This document shows, one piece after another, positions 11,074 to 22,147 of a stretch of DNA of 64,000 nt. How positions within the stretch are numbered: position 1 is the stretch's first letter; the number at the start of each line of letters is the position of its first letter. Position numbers and translations under genes: made by a program. Below the pieces are notes generated by a model that searched no databases, was not told where the DNA came from, and was given only the letters and a program-made list of their open reading frames with translations. Origin of the DNA: Coleophoma eucalyptorum (Eukaryota > Ascomycota > Leotiomycetes > Helotiales > Dermateaceae); contig JALRME010000001.1 in NCBI GenBank assembly GCA_026120035.1, positions 2,121,909-2,185,908 on the forward strand, read 5' to 3'.

Positions 11074-12498
11074 CTAGAAACCCAGAGCGGAGTTAAACGT
11101 ATCCGCAGTAGTCTGGTTCTTCGCCGCTGGGTTCACATTGGCCTTTGCAGCCAAGCAAGCCGTCTTCGCAGCAGCGCTGGCATTGCAGACGTTGGTGAGC
11201 TGGTCACAGATGCGGTTGGCAATGATGGCCGGGTTGAGGGCGTCTTGCTGTCCCTGGGCAACGAGCGGGTCGGTGGGCAAGAAGGTGAATTCCGTTGCCT
11301 TGCGTCCCGCGCGGCCTCCGACGAAATCCATGGTTGGCGTGCACTGGCCGAAGTCGAGCCCAGTGCTGCCTGTTGCTCGGCGGGCCTTGCTTTTCGGTGC
11401 CATGACGTTGTTGTATGCGGTTGCGGCGGCTTGGCCAGTCTTGCCGGCTGTGTTTTGCACCATGATTAGTATGTCTATGCTAGAACTGGGGAGCGAGTGC
11501 CGGGGGCATTGCTTGACTTACCGGTGGCTACTTGCGCATTAGCACAGGCTGCTACGGCATCAGCGCTTGCTCCGCATTTGGTTGAGAGCTGGTCGCAGAT
11601 GAAGCTTGCAATGATATCGATGCTCAGAGCGGAGGCGTGGTTGAAATCCGTCAGGTCGTTGGGCTCGAAGGAAGCTTGCTTGCGGTCCTGGATACCAAAG
11701 GCAATGGTAGCGTCTTTGCAAGTTCCAAGGTCAAGGGCTCGAGCTTGGAGCTTTGGTGAACCTAGTTTCCAAAGTCAGAAAAAAAACTCAAGGCAATCTT
11801 CCTCATCTTGGGCATGGTTTCGGGAAGCTGAACTTACGGGCTCGACGTGACTTTTTTGTAGCTGCCTTGGCCGTGGCCGTGCTCGTGATGTTTGTGAAGC
11901 CATTGGCAGCCATAATCTGCGCAACGCTCATGCCGGCGTTGGCGAAGGGCGTTGTGAGCGAGGCCTTTGAGTTTGCATTCTCGACATCTGCTCCTCCTAC
12001 GGCAGGATCGACGAGGGGAATAACACCGCGTAGGGCTTCCGTCGTGGGTAAGGTAGCATCAGTACAGGCCTTGGGAAGAGCGCCGACTTGGGTATTTTGC
12101 TCGGCTGCTACGAGCCCTTTGGCGGCTGCGATCACGTCACTTGTGTTTCCTAGCGTGGCAACAATCTTGTCTGCCGTTGTTAACTGTTGGGGCTGTTAGT
12201 CGATGCTCTTCGGTAGCGAGTGAGGGAGAGAGTGAGTGAGTGGAAGCTTACTCTGGCGCATGGATCCGCGGCTCCAAGAACGGTGCTCACGGCTCCTCCT
12301 GCAAGAGTGGCAGCTTGGCCCGACTGTCCTCGGTTTGATAGAGCACTGATGGCAGCAATAGGAACTTGTTCCTGTCCGAAGCTTTCAAACCGATTTTCAG
12401 CATAAGTCCCGTAGACCCAAACAAAGCGCATCTGCATACACTTACCGAGCTTGTGTGGCGGCACTAAAGGCCAAGAGCATAACGACAGAAGTATGCAT
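11074..12498 (-). CDS. secreted protein with two tandem Cys domains
   Basis: Five exons on the minus strand (12498..12446, 12381..12252, 12183..11838, 11761..11522, 11447..11074) encode 380 residues. A signal peptide (about 1-17) is followed by FGQEQVPIAAISAL and a Gly/Ala-rich N-terminal region with a CTDATLPTT block. Two homologous domains follow: one from about residue 185 (LDLGTC, SFICDQL... through AFGIQDRKQASFEP) and one from about 287 (LDFGQC, GGRAGRKATEF, NRICDQL, NVCNA). Each is preceded by a basic linker, KKSRRAR (171-177) or KSKARRA (275-281). The domain pattern DFG.C...GR...F.P...ICDQL...C occurs, from memory, in uncharacterised secreted fungal proteins. No enzyme motif is visible. 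The basic linkers could be Kex2-like processing sites, though none is the favoured KR. Confidence 0.8.
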
Positions 12499-15073
12499 GA
12501 TTCTGATTCTTGTCAAAAATGCGATTACCAAAAAAAGACAAAACGAGTATGTAGTAAGGTATGGTTGAAAATGGAATGTCTGGACCGGCCAATGAAGGTG
12601 TAGAGATTAAAGATAGTGATGTAAGAGAGCGAAACAATCTCCAGGACTTAGAACGTAGAAAAGAATGTTGAGTTGGGGAAGGTAAGGGAAAGGAAAGGGA
12701 CCGTTTGATTGTTCTGACAGAAAATGTGGAGGGAGGGCAATGCCGTATGGTTATGTAGGCCGCGTGGGAAGCATGTCTCATAGCTGTGGCCATCGAAAGA
12801 TATGCCAAGGATGGCTCCCTCAACGTACGAGTGTGCTTCGATAAAGTCAATTTTTTGCACAATGCACTCGCTTTCACAATGCATTCGCTCGCGCTCTCGT
12901 ACTCACCCCCGTTCTCCAAGGTCTTGGAGAACACTGCGGAGCATACACACCGGCGGGTCTTCAGGAACGTCACATCAGACGACAGGGCTTGCACCGTAGG
13001 ACCTTACTCGATTTCATCCCAATTCAGCTGCTCCTTCTCGAATACGGACATCTCTTCTTGAGGACCAGGCCGACCGTGGAAGAGTGCATCCAAGGCATGA
13101 ACTGTCAGGACATTGAGCGATATGATACGCCGAAAAAACGCGCTCGAGACTTCAGCCGATCATACCGAAGGAAAGAATTGGCTGGAGAAGGGACGACAGC
13201 ATGAATGACAACGCCGAAGAATGAGCAAGTAGACTTCCGGATAACAACTCATGAAATCGGACGAGAGGAATTAAGACGGCGTGTCGTTTGGAATGGGTGG
13301 GTTGGGTAGGATATATGGGGCTAAGCGAGCACGAGATGTTTGACTCCTTGTCTCGGATCCCAATGCCAAGATGCTGTATAATAGAACCGTTACGTCTCTG
13401 CTCCGATAAACTGATGTTCTTTCCTTCCATACTTACCATTTTGAGACTGGGTCATGTTAGCCACCTTCTTTTTAGGATCATCATGTTTGATATATATCAT
13501 CTGATTGTTGACCAACTACCGTGCAGACTACCAAGTGATCGGTAGAGGATTTCAGGCTTCAACCTTCCGTAGAGTAATGCCGATTATAAAACGTCGGCAA
13601 GCGGTTGTGATCTTCATCCGATCTCATTTTTCATCATTACCTAGGTAGTGCCCTGGGCTGGAAGAATCCAGCCTTTATGTTGCAAACTTGGTCAAGAATA
13701 TATATATATATGGAGCACAAGCGACACTTGGCCGTTAAGCTTATCTTATTTACGCATATGTCAGGAGAATAGGCAGTATAAGCTTACCTTAAATAAAGAC
13801 GTAAGTCTGGAGCTTTCTAAGCATGAGGTGTCACATTGTTAAACTGTCCGATGTGCTCTCATTTTTGAAACATGATATTTTGTGATGGGTTCGCTCGGCT
13901 ATTCGTAACCGACCTCCTGTTCTCTCGCCTATGCTTGCATTGATCCAACCACCAGGATACTTAAAGTTGGGAAAATACCTAAACTTTAGTCTTTATGAAT
14001 CGCTAATAATAAGTACTGGGATGTCATAAAACCACATCTGGTATAAGAAGGCCTTCGGATCCGAAGATCCCAGAGGTCCCAGAGATCCCAAAGAGCTTGA
14101 GCCTGTCACTTGAGATTGTGTCACATGATGTTGTCGCGAAGACAGCTAGGGATGGTAGTATCTGTAAATAACCTCACAGGTTTGGGAACCCCCCCTTTAT
14201 CTTCCTCCTAACTTGTCTCTAAATTCTTCTCACTACCAGCCAATGGCCCCTGCAAATAGAGCCATCTTCATGACACAGAAAGATTATGGCATTGGTATAT
14301 TCATCTCCGGAAGATGGAGTATTGCCCTTCAAGTCTCCAGGTCCACATGCAGACGCTCAACGGACTAAAACCTAAACTATTCTAACCAGACCTTGATACT
14401 AGCTCTTGATTGGCCTTCGGTTTCTTCAACGTGACCAACGTAGAATTTGTTACAACCAACGATCTGCATTAGCTAAGGTATGTAGAAGTGGGAGTGAGGA
14501 CTGCTAAAAGGGCCCATCTACATGTGACGCTTGTGGCGTAGTGGTATTACACGTGGATTTCAACAGAATTTTACACCCAATACATGAAGCAGAGTGACAA
14601 CCAGCCAGGCTGTCAGACTCTTAATATCGACGCATTGAGGTACCACGTTCAACACCTATTCAGGAAGGTGGTAGTGGGACCACATACAACAGATTATTGC
14701 CCCAATCTGGCATTTTGGGAGACAGATGGCTTTGCTGTAGTGATGTCTCGAGGGATTAGGCGGCATCGACAGCTAAAAAGTGGCTTCAAAGTCTATACGG
14801 CCTACGCCTGTGGCGCGGCTGGTCTTGAGCCTAGAGTGATTAAGCTTCCTTACTAGTTCTTCTAAAACACCAATTTTCTCCGCAATCTATCTACTGTAGC
14901 TCATGTAGGTAGTTAGAGGCTAACGCCTAGTAGTCTATAAAGTAGAAGCTAGGAAAGCTTGGTTGGACCTTTCCACTTCGACAGCTTCACTACAACCGAA
15001 TTGATTTTAAATTTTCCAATTTTTTTCTGGCTGTCTCTCTAAACACTTCTAATTTCTCATAGAGCCATGTGAA
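12499..15073. other. 2.6-kb intergenic, no supported gene
   Basis: The first 300 bases upstream of 12498 are the promoter side of the secreted-protein gene. Short open frames at 12786-13204 and 14584-14856 show no motif or intron structure. A TATA-rich block (tatatatata) lies near 13700, and a tRNA 5'-half-like segment is at about 14527-14565. Confidence 0.45.
14527..14565 (+). other. tRNA 5'-half-like fragment
   Basis: The segment contains TGGCGTAGTGGT, which matches the internal box A consensus of tRNA promoters, inside a plausible D-arm and followed by a possible anticodon-arm start (GTGGATTTCAAC). No matching 3' acceptor strand or TPsiC arm follows at the right distance; the nearest box-B-like string, GTTCAACACC, begins at 14647. 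It is probably a truncated tRNA copy or a chance match, not a functional gene. Confidence 0.3.
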
Positions 15074-16015
15074 TCATAATGATGACTTTGTCAACAAATT
15101 ATTAAACATCTGCAAAATATTGCACAAGATGTCCTCCAAGACGTATATAATGCGATCCCAAAACAACCAGACGCCCTCCATAAAGCCCGAAGTCCGCCAG
15201 GAATCCGTCTTGTTACTCCAAGGGAAAGCTCCCAGCTGTGCCTTCACCTCCTCGCTATCATCCAAATCCAAGAACCGTAGCAGCGTGCCCCAAATCTCCT
15301 GCTCCTGCAACACCTTCGCCTCCTCGCTGTCAACGCTCTCTTGGCCATCAATCACAAACTCCATATACCGCTTGTCCCCAGCGCCTTCGTCGGCAAAGAA
15401 TCTCCTCACGGCATCTGTATGATTGCGGTATGCACTTAGGTACGCAGCCTCATTGCCCTCGGCATGAAAGGCGCCGTAGACAACGCGATGGCCAAGCCAC
15501 ATACGGCGCGCGGTATGCTTGGTGATACTCCGCAGCCAAGCATCCTCGGTCTTGCGCAGCGTGAGGATGAATTTGGCATCTGGGTACAGTGTGGCCATCT
15601 CAGAATAGACGAGGGCCCAGGGCAAGTCCTCGAAGGCGTCATGGGTTAAGGTGGCTTGGATCATGGGCGTGAGATCGTGGGCGAGCCAACTGCGGAAGAG
15701 AAGGCGTGACCGGATGTCTTCCCATCCCGAGCGTCGGTAGGAGAGCTGGGCGAGAGCATCGCCGACTGAGGTGGTGCCGGTTTTGGAGAGGCCGATCACG
15801 AAGACTTTTGGTCGTATCGTTGCCTGTATCATAGGGTTTTTGTTGTTGGCATCATTGGGAATGGCACCGGCGGTGTCGAGAACGTCATGGGGAAATCCTA
15901 GGTTTGACGACTTGGAATCGGTGCCGGAGAAGGGAATGACGAGGAACAGAGTGGTGAAAGCAAGAACGACGCTGGCGAAGATGATATAGCGCTGCCGAGC
16001 TCTCCTAAGCATCAT
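15074..16015 (-). CDS. membrane-anchored sulfotransferase-like protein
   Basis: A single-exon gene of 313 residues. Residues 1-9 are basic, 10-29 form one hydrophobic segment, and the rest is a P-loop domain: the topology of a type II Golgi enzyme. VFVIGLSKTGTTS (71-83) is the 5'-phosphosulfate loop of the sulfotransferase fold. KFILTLRKTEDAWLRSI (148-164) fits the 3'-phosphate motif, with Arg154 and Ser163 placed as expected. The family (Sulfotransfer_4 type) is abundant in fungi and mostly uncharacterised, and is often mislabelled as an epimerase. The next gene, a PAPS-transporter-like protein on the opposite strand, would supply the donor PAPS to the Golgi lumen. A sulfated acceptor glycan is inference; the acceptor could also be a lipid or protein. 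ATG-ATG at the start; the first is used. Confidence 0.82.
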   Translation of the reverse strand: MMLRRARQRYIIFASVVLAFTTLFLVIPFSGTDSKSSNLGFPHDVLDTAGAIPNDANNKNPMIQATIRPKVFVIGLSKTGTTSVGDALAQLSYRRSGWEDIRSRLLFRSWLAHDLTPMIQATLTHDAFEDLPWALVYSEMATLYPDAKFILTLRKTEDAWLRSITKHTARRMWLGHRVVYGAFHAEGNEAAYLSAYRNHTDAVRRFFADEGAGDKRYMEFVIDGQESVDSEEAKVLQEQEIWGTLLRFLDLDDSEEVKAQLGAFPWSNKTDSWRTSGFMEGVWLFWDRIIYVLEDILCNILQMFNNLLTKSSL

Positions 16016-17267
16016 GGTGAGCTACAGATGGAGTCTCCCTTCGCCGCCGAGGAAGAAGTCTGATCTATATGTCACGCAAGTTAAACACTGCCGTGCCAAA
16101 GTAAAACATAAGGTAGAACAAGTAAGCGCAGGTAAGACGAAGAAAGACCATCTACTCTCCGTAGAGACTTCATTGATAAGAACAAGAAGACCCTCTCTAT
16201 CAGACCAGAGCGGTGCGATAAGAGGAGGCTACTGTAGATGTCATGCATGCAAGGATCGCAATGGATGTGGCAGCCAGAAGAGTGGACCGACAATATCGTT
16301 ACTTCGTACTTGCGAAGGAGATGGGCAGTGTCTTGGTTGGTTCATTTGCACGACGGCATGATGGGGGGGATTGTGCCTCAGGATAGGTTGGCTGTCTTAG
16401 GTCTCGTGAGTGTTGCAGTTGGTTCTGCGCGCGCACCTGCAGCCACTCATTGACCTCACGCCTCCACTTCACTGGTCGCTAAATCTCCCGAGTGACAGTC
16501 AATGACATCCAGCCCCTTATCTTCAGCAAGGATCGCAGCAGCAGCATCCGTCTTCTTGGTCCATTTTCGTGCACGTCGGGGCAAAACTGTTTTCTTGGGT
16601 GCCCATGATACCCCCGAGTGGATTCCCAGATCAAGGCAATGCTGCAATTTCAACGCCTCCAAAACAGCAAAACTCGGGTGGGATGTTGCTGATGACGATG
16701 TCTCGCTAAACGAGGATGCTTGGAAATGGGCGATAATGCGTTGGTCCCAGCCAGCATTCCGCTCTTAGTCGCCGCAGCGCATTACTCTAATCCAACCTCT
16801 CGAGCACAACGGCACCCGATACAAGCCACGTGGGAAAGTTCACGGGAATCCTTTCTGGAAAAATGCCAATCAGCGTAGCCTAATCACGAATGCAGTACTG
16901 ATTGGATTGGGGTTTGGCGATGTGCATACATATCATGTCGATCTTGAAAATGGGAACTCGAAGAACAACGTACGTATGCAGGTGTCGGTCGACGGGGCTT
17001 AGGTTTTTTAACCTCCGACCAGGCCAACCAGGTTGCATTGGATGGGAGAAGACGGGAGTGGACCATTACCTTAAGACAAATTGTGGTATGTCACTTGACA
17101 GCAGGTAGGGGAAGGTGTGCCGTGCCGACGATATCAATGGAGCAGCGATCCACGGATATCAATTCAGATTCCCTTTCCCACTGTCTCCTCCTGATTCTCT
17201 GTCTCTACCGTACGAGAATGGACTAATTGAAGACCATTCCCCATCCTCTCCTGCTTCCTTCTCCAAC
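16016..17267. other. shared divergent promoter region
   Basis: About 1.25 kb separates the divergently transcribed sulfotransferase-like gene and the UAA transporter gene, so both promoters lie here and could be co-regulated. No gene is supported inside. An in-frame extension upstream of 17268 lacks an ATG. Confidence 0.5.
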
Positions 17268-18625
17268 ATGGCCGCCTCTAAGGCTGACCGAAGTTCCAGC
17301 TTCATCCCCCTCACCCTCAAAACTATTGCTTTGATCGGTATCTATGCCAGTTATGGACTGCTCCAAGAACGGATCATAAAAGGGACGTACCAGAACCCCT
17401 CGTCCGGGGCTCTCGAGAAATTCCATTCGCCGCCTCTCCTCGTCTTCTGCAATCGGGTGGTCTCCTTCGGCGCGGGCCTCTTTCTTGCTGGTCTCTTCAG
17501 TGTCAAAGGTGCTGGTGAGGAGGAGCAAAGTCTACCGCAGAACACTACAACCCCAAATTCATCATGGGTTTCGAGGTTTTGGAAGAGTATAAAGCCCGCG
17601 AGTCCATTGCGCTCCTACGCCATTGTGGCGGGCCTGAATAACGTTGCGACCCAGTCTCAATACGCATCGCTCTCCTACCTCAGCTTCACCACCTCCACCC
17701 TAGCCAAGAGCGCGAAGATGGTTCCCGTGCTTATCATCGGGTACACCTTCTACCAAAAACGCTACAAGCCGCGCCAGTGGATCGGAGCCCTGGTTGTGAT
17801 CTTGGGCATCTGGATGTATCTGACTTCGCTAGGGGATAATGTAAAGAGCAAGGGAGGCAAGGTGAACGAGAAACAGGAGGGGATGTGGGGCGTGATTTTC
17901 GTGCTTGCGTATCTGTTCTTCGATGGCTTGACCAGCACTTTTCAGGAGAAGCTCTTTGGACATGCGAAGGGGAAGGACGCGTCAGAGGGCGGAGAGAGGT
18001 CAATGACCCTCTGGGGAATTTCGAGAGGTGTTGTGGATCAGATGGTAAGCGTACCTCCCCTCAAAAGAACCCCAAAGCGCTACAATCTCGAGAAACGGTA
18101 TGACGAGATGTATACGTGCTAACCTTCCGCCTGCACTTTCAGATCTTCACCAACATCTTCTCCGCCATCATTGCTTTCAGCACCCTCGCCGTCACCCCGG
18201 CCACGACCACCCTCGCATCTCTAGAGCTAGCCCTCAGCAGCAGCGCGCTCCAATTCCACATCTTCCTGCTCAGCCTCGCGGCGACCGCGGGTTTGCTGCT
18301 TCTGTTCCACGTGATATCATCGCATGGCGCGTTGGTCGCCGGGCTGATCATGACGATCCGCCAATTCGTCAGCATCGTGTGCAACGGGATGGCGTTTGGC
18401 AACCTGGCGGATGTGCCGGTGAATGGGTGGATGGGCGTGGGCCTGTTGGCTGCCGGCGTCTGGATCAAGATGGACCAGCGGTGGGACGAGGGCCGCGAGG
18501 GAAATGAGAAGAAGGTGAGCGAGCTAGGGACGATGGGAAGGTGGTTGCGGCAGTTTGGGATACCGCTTGTGGTTTGTCCCGTGGGGTTTGTGCTGATTGT
18601 TGGCTTAGTCGAGGTTCTGAAATAG
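17268..18625 (+). CDS. UAA-family transporter, PAPS-transporter-like
   Basis: Two exons, 17268..18044 and 18143..18625, encode 419 residues with about ten hydrophobic segments. The family is UAA (SLC35B), which moves nucleotide sugars or PAPS into the Golgi or ER. YGLLQERIIKGTY and LLVFCNRVVSF resemble the start of animal PAPS transporters (SLC35B2/B3: GLLQERIM.., FLVLMNRVL) more than Hut1-type UDP-galactose carriers. SQYASLSYLSFTTSTLAKSA and KMVPVLIIG are the conserved central helices. A GTAAGC donor after ATG and TTTCAG acceptor join in phase 0. It lies head-to-head with the sulfotransferase-like gene and close to a GT90 gene, which supports a Golgi sulfation role. PAPS specificity is inference from motifs and context; a UDP-sugar substrate remains possible. 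Confidence 0.85.
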
Positions 18626-19167
18626 ATGAGCTGGAGGTTTTTCATGTGAAAGTGAAATGCCCTTTATTTCCTCTTCCTCTTGTCAGCTGTATACCAGAAC
18701 GCTTTGGGGAAAACTAACTCATGCCTTGTAGCCTTGTCTATGTCAGTTTTTATCAACTTATCGATCATTCTCTTAGGGCAATGGATCAGGCCTGCAGAGG
18801 ATGAAAAGAAGAGTTCATATCACACACATATGATGGACAGATAAAGGTATGAGGGTTCATTTCAAAATTTGTTCTTATGATTTAAAGAACTTAGCAAGCG
18901 CTGCGCTATCTATAACGAAGAGCGAGGCCATAAGAGATATAACACCTTTCCCACCCGTGGTCCATGGACCAGTTGTGATTTCCTTGACGCCTTCCCAAAT
19001 CCGACTAAATCTGGACGAATCTTCTCAAATCAGAAGTCTTCTCTTTTTGTCCATAGTAAAACGCCATTGAGCGCCAATGCAAGACTGTACTCCAGTGATA
19101 CTCCAAGCCCCAAGTAATATTTGAACGACAAAAGAAACCAGTAAAAACGCTGTTATACAACGGGGTA
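18626..19167. other. convergent 3' flank, nothing seen
   Basis: Separates the convergent ends of the transporter and GT90 genes. No open frame, repeat or RNA gene is recognisable. Confidence 0.45.
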
Positions 19168-21141
19168 TCACATCAGATCTTGAACATACCCCATCAACTC
19201 ACGTCGATCATCACTCAAGCGAGCGTACTCCAGTAACAATCTCAAAACATAAATTTGCATATCCTCTTTCCTCAGCACTCGGTTTGCCCATACCTGGCCG
19301 GCATCGGCAATCTTCTGTGCCTTGGCGTCATGGTTCTCGATTCTCGTTTTCTCCCCTTCATATCCCAAGAAATATTGCATGATGCCCCAAAAGTCAAGGA
19401 ATCGGTTGTCCATCGGCACAAAATGCTTCCAGGCCACGAGTCGACTATCATGCCATTCTTTGAAGATTGTAGCTTTGATGGGTAATGATGTGGACATCAG
19501 AAATCCACGGTAACGACCAGAGAAAGAGTTGCCATCAATATCTGGCAAATATTTGCGGTCGAACTGATCGCTCATCGCCATGCCCTGAGTAACGGCAAAA
19601 TAATCGCCGGTGTAATCACAGGTCCCATTTTCTTGTTGTGGTTGACACATCAAGTCTACGAATCCCGTATCTGCCCACTCCGAGATCCACTCCCCTAGGC
19701 GGTTCTCGTGCTGGGCTGCGAGGTCGTACTGAGACGATGGAAGAGCAAAGTTCTGCGGGATAGATTCCCAGGATTCAGCTTTTGAGACTTGAGTAGCGTT
19801 TGTCATTGCCACAAAGCGGTGACGTTGAAATCCTTTCCAGTTATTGCGTGTATTGCGACCTCCGGTAGCTACACCTCTCCAAATAACATGGTCTAATTTT
19901 TCTGTCCATGGTCCTCCGTGGTCATTTCCTCCCGAGAAGCGCTCTCCTCCCATCCAGTACATAGGTGCGGGAAGTAGGATCTCATTGTTAGTGGTAAGTT
20001 TGCTACCTCCAAACAGAGGGAACATTTGTGCGGTTGCTGAGACGGAGAGGGGGTGAATCAATGCTCCGTGCAAAGCTTGAAGATCTGGTTGATGACAGAA
20101 ATCCGTTGAGAGTGAGTAGTTTGAAACATAACCTCGGTATGTATGCGCGTTGGCGTGAGCTAGAGATAGAGAAGGAATATGTGAGAAATCGGACATAGTC
20201 TCTGCCTTGCGTGCCAAACTATCCGGATGGCAACCTCGCGAAGCGATCTTCCAGTATGGCACTGTATCTATTAGCAGAGCCATGAAGGGCTGAGAATGTC
20301 ATAACTCACAATCGTCTTCCCAATCCTTATCCACTACCTCCATATCTGCGTCTCCTTCAGTGGGCGGAGGTAGGTTTGCGTAAGTCTGAATCACATCCGC
20401 TACCTCTGGCATATTTCTGGTTTTCCTCTCAATATCCATGTATTCATTCATTTCCTCCCACGGAACTACAATTCTGGGCTCGTCCATTGCATTCAATGCA
20501 ATATCCATATCTGGCAATAAATGCTCAATGGTTTGTGTAAGGTTTAACCAGATCTGTGTCCAAAACCATTCGCTTTCTGCGCTCGCCTTATTGTTTCGAA
20601 TGTTGATATTCATTTCGAAATTGGAAGCCTCCTTTCGCATCTGGCCCGGGTGGAAGCCCCAGAATGGAGCCAGATCATGGTAGATCTGATCAAAAAAGTC
20701 CTCCACCATGACAGCCCCGTGTTCTTGGGCAAATGTGAACCATGTGTCGAATCCTGGTGGTGGGTGTCTTCCTCGGCGCTTTCTGTACTCTGCCGCAGCG
20801 CACTTCAGATCGTGGCACTCTTTCTTCATCAGCTCATCAAAAGTTTTATCCGCATCGGCTATCAGGGTATCAATTGCGTGCACCTTGGCGGCGTCTAGTT
20901 CGGGTGCAGGTGGTGCATCTGTGAAAGGATGTTCAGCTTCAGCTGCAGGGGCGTTAGGTCCTGATTCGACGGCCGAAGGAGCGTTGCCCAAGTACTGCGG
21001 CGCTGACAATGAGTAGGCAGAATGTTTGAAAAAGAAGAGGCCGGTCAGAAGTACGATGGCGACAGCTATGTATCGGATCAGGCTGTTCACCTTGCGCGGC
21101 GGGCCTGGATAGGCCATAGTTATGGGCGACGAGATCTTCAT
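19168..21141 (-). CDS. GT90 / CAP10-type glycosyltransferase
   Basis: Two exons (21141..20310, 20261..19168) give 641 residues. Residues 21-39 are a signal anchor, followed by a Pro/Ala-rich stem: a type II Golgi membrane protein. The C-terminal half has the CAP10 / GT90 features: HVIWRGVATGGRNTRNNW, CDYTGDYF, and the hallmark block KYLPDIDGNSFSGRYRGFL followed by a STSLPIKATIFKEWHDSRL-like stretch at about residues 510-545. Family members transfer xylose or glucose; Cryptococcus Cxt1 and CAP10 act in capsule and glycolipid synthesis, and animal members in O-glycosylation. The donor here is not deducible. It lies tail-to-tail with the PAPS-transporter-like gene, so the trio sulfotransferase, transporter and GT90 occupies 15-21 kb. 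Confidence 0.88.
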
Positions 21142-22079
21142 GAGTAGAGTAGGGTAGCGGCGACGACGACAACAAGGAGAAGAGCCGTGGTAAAAGAATT
21201 GCGAGGGGATCTCGTATTTGAATGAAGACTAGTGGTGGTAGTACGCGATGCGCTGTAGGTGGTATTATCGGGCAGCTGCACCGTCAGCTCCAAAATTGGC
21301 AGCTGGTGAAAGGGCTGGATAAAAAGGAGTGTGGGTGGTTATAAACCAAGAACAATGGTCGAAGGTTGTCAGAATTCGCAGGCCATGACGAGTCGATATC
21401 TGGGTCGTTGCGATTAAGTGAAAGTTGGGGAATGTGCAGAGGTCGCAATTATATTATTGGCCTGGGCTGGATGATCGGTGGAAAAGAGTGGAGGACAGCA
21501 ACGAGGAAGGGGGGTTTGTAATTGAGAGATTCAGGAGATGACGCGGAGGAATCGCTAAGTTCTGGGATTGATGAGTGGCCCGGTGGAGAGCAGACAGCGG
21601 CGGATGGACTGGGATGGACTGGGATGGGCGGAACGGTTGGAAGCAGCGCTGGCGGGTTATTATTATTATTATAGTACTGAGGGCTTTCGTTGATGTAGAG
21701 TAGAGTAGATGTGGATGTGGATGTGGATGGGGGGTGTGGGTGTGGGATGGAATATCAAGCCAGAGGTTAGGTGAAGGGGGAGGGAAGTGCAAGTTGTAGA
21801 GGAGGGATGTGAGGATCTTCGTTGGTGCAGGTCGGGAGCCAGCAGCGCTTGATTCGTTCGTGCAGGGAACTCTCACACAAATCATTTCCCCCTCGCCAGC
21901 CACCATCAGCGCTCTACCTGATGCACCAGGGCTGGACGACGGTTGATTAAGTCACGGTTGGGTAAGTGCCATGCAATTCGTCTTATGTTTCTACACGCCT
22001 TGCATTATCTAACCATGCACCGGTGGAAGGGCCAGGACGGCAAGGGCGACTGGAGATATCTGCTCTGGATACGGTGTTC

Positions 22080-22147
22080 CCGTGCCTGTGCCTGTGCTGT
22101 GCTGTGCTGTGCTGTTCTGATTCCTGGTCCTGGTCCTGGTCCTGGTA
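22080..22147. repeat. two adjacent simple-sequence runs
   Basis: About five copies of a ctgtg/tgtgc-type pentamer are followed after a short gap by four copies of the hexamer ctggtc. Both look like slippage-derived microsatellites and lie in noncoding sequence. Confidence 0.7.

Noticed and set aside
14584..14856. A 90-codon open frame
   Set aside because: No recognisable motif, intron or signal peptide, and it lies in a repeat-like noncoding region.
17268..18625. Hut1-type UDP-galactose transporter call
   Set aside because: The N-terminal block GLLQERI and the FCNRVV helix fit PAPS transporters (SLC35B2/B3) better, although the wider family is the same.
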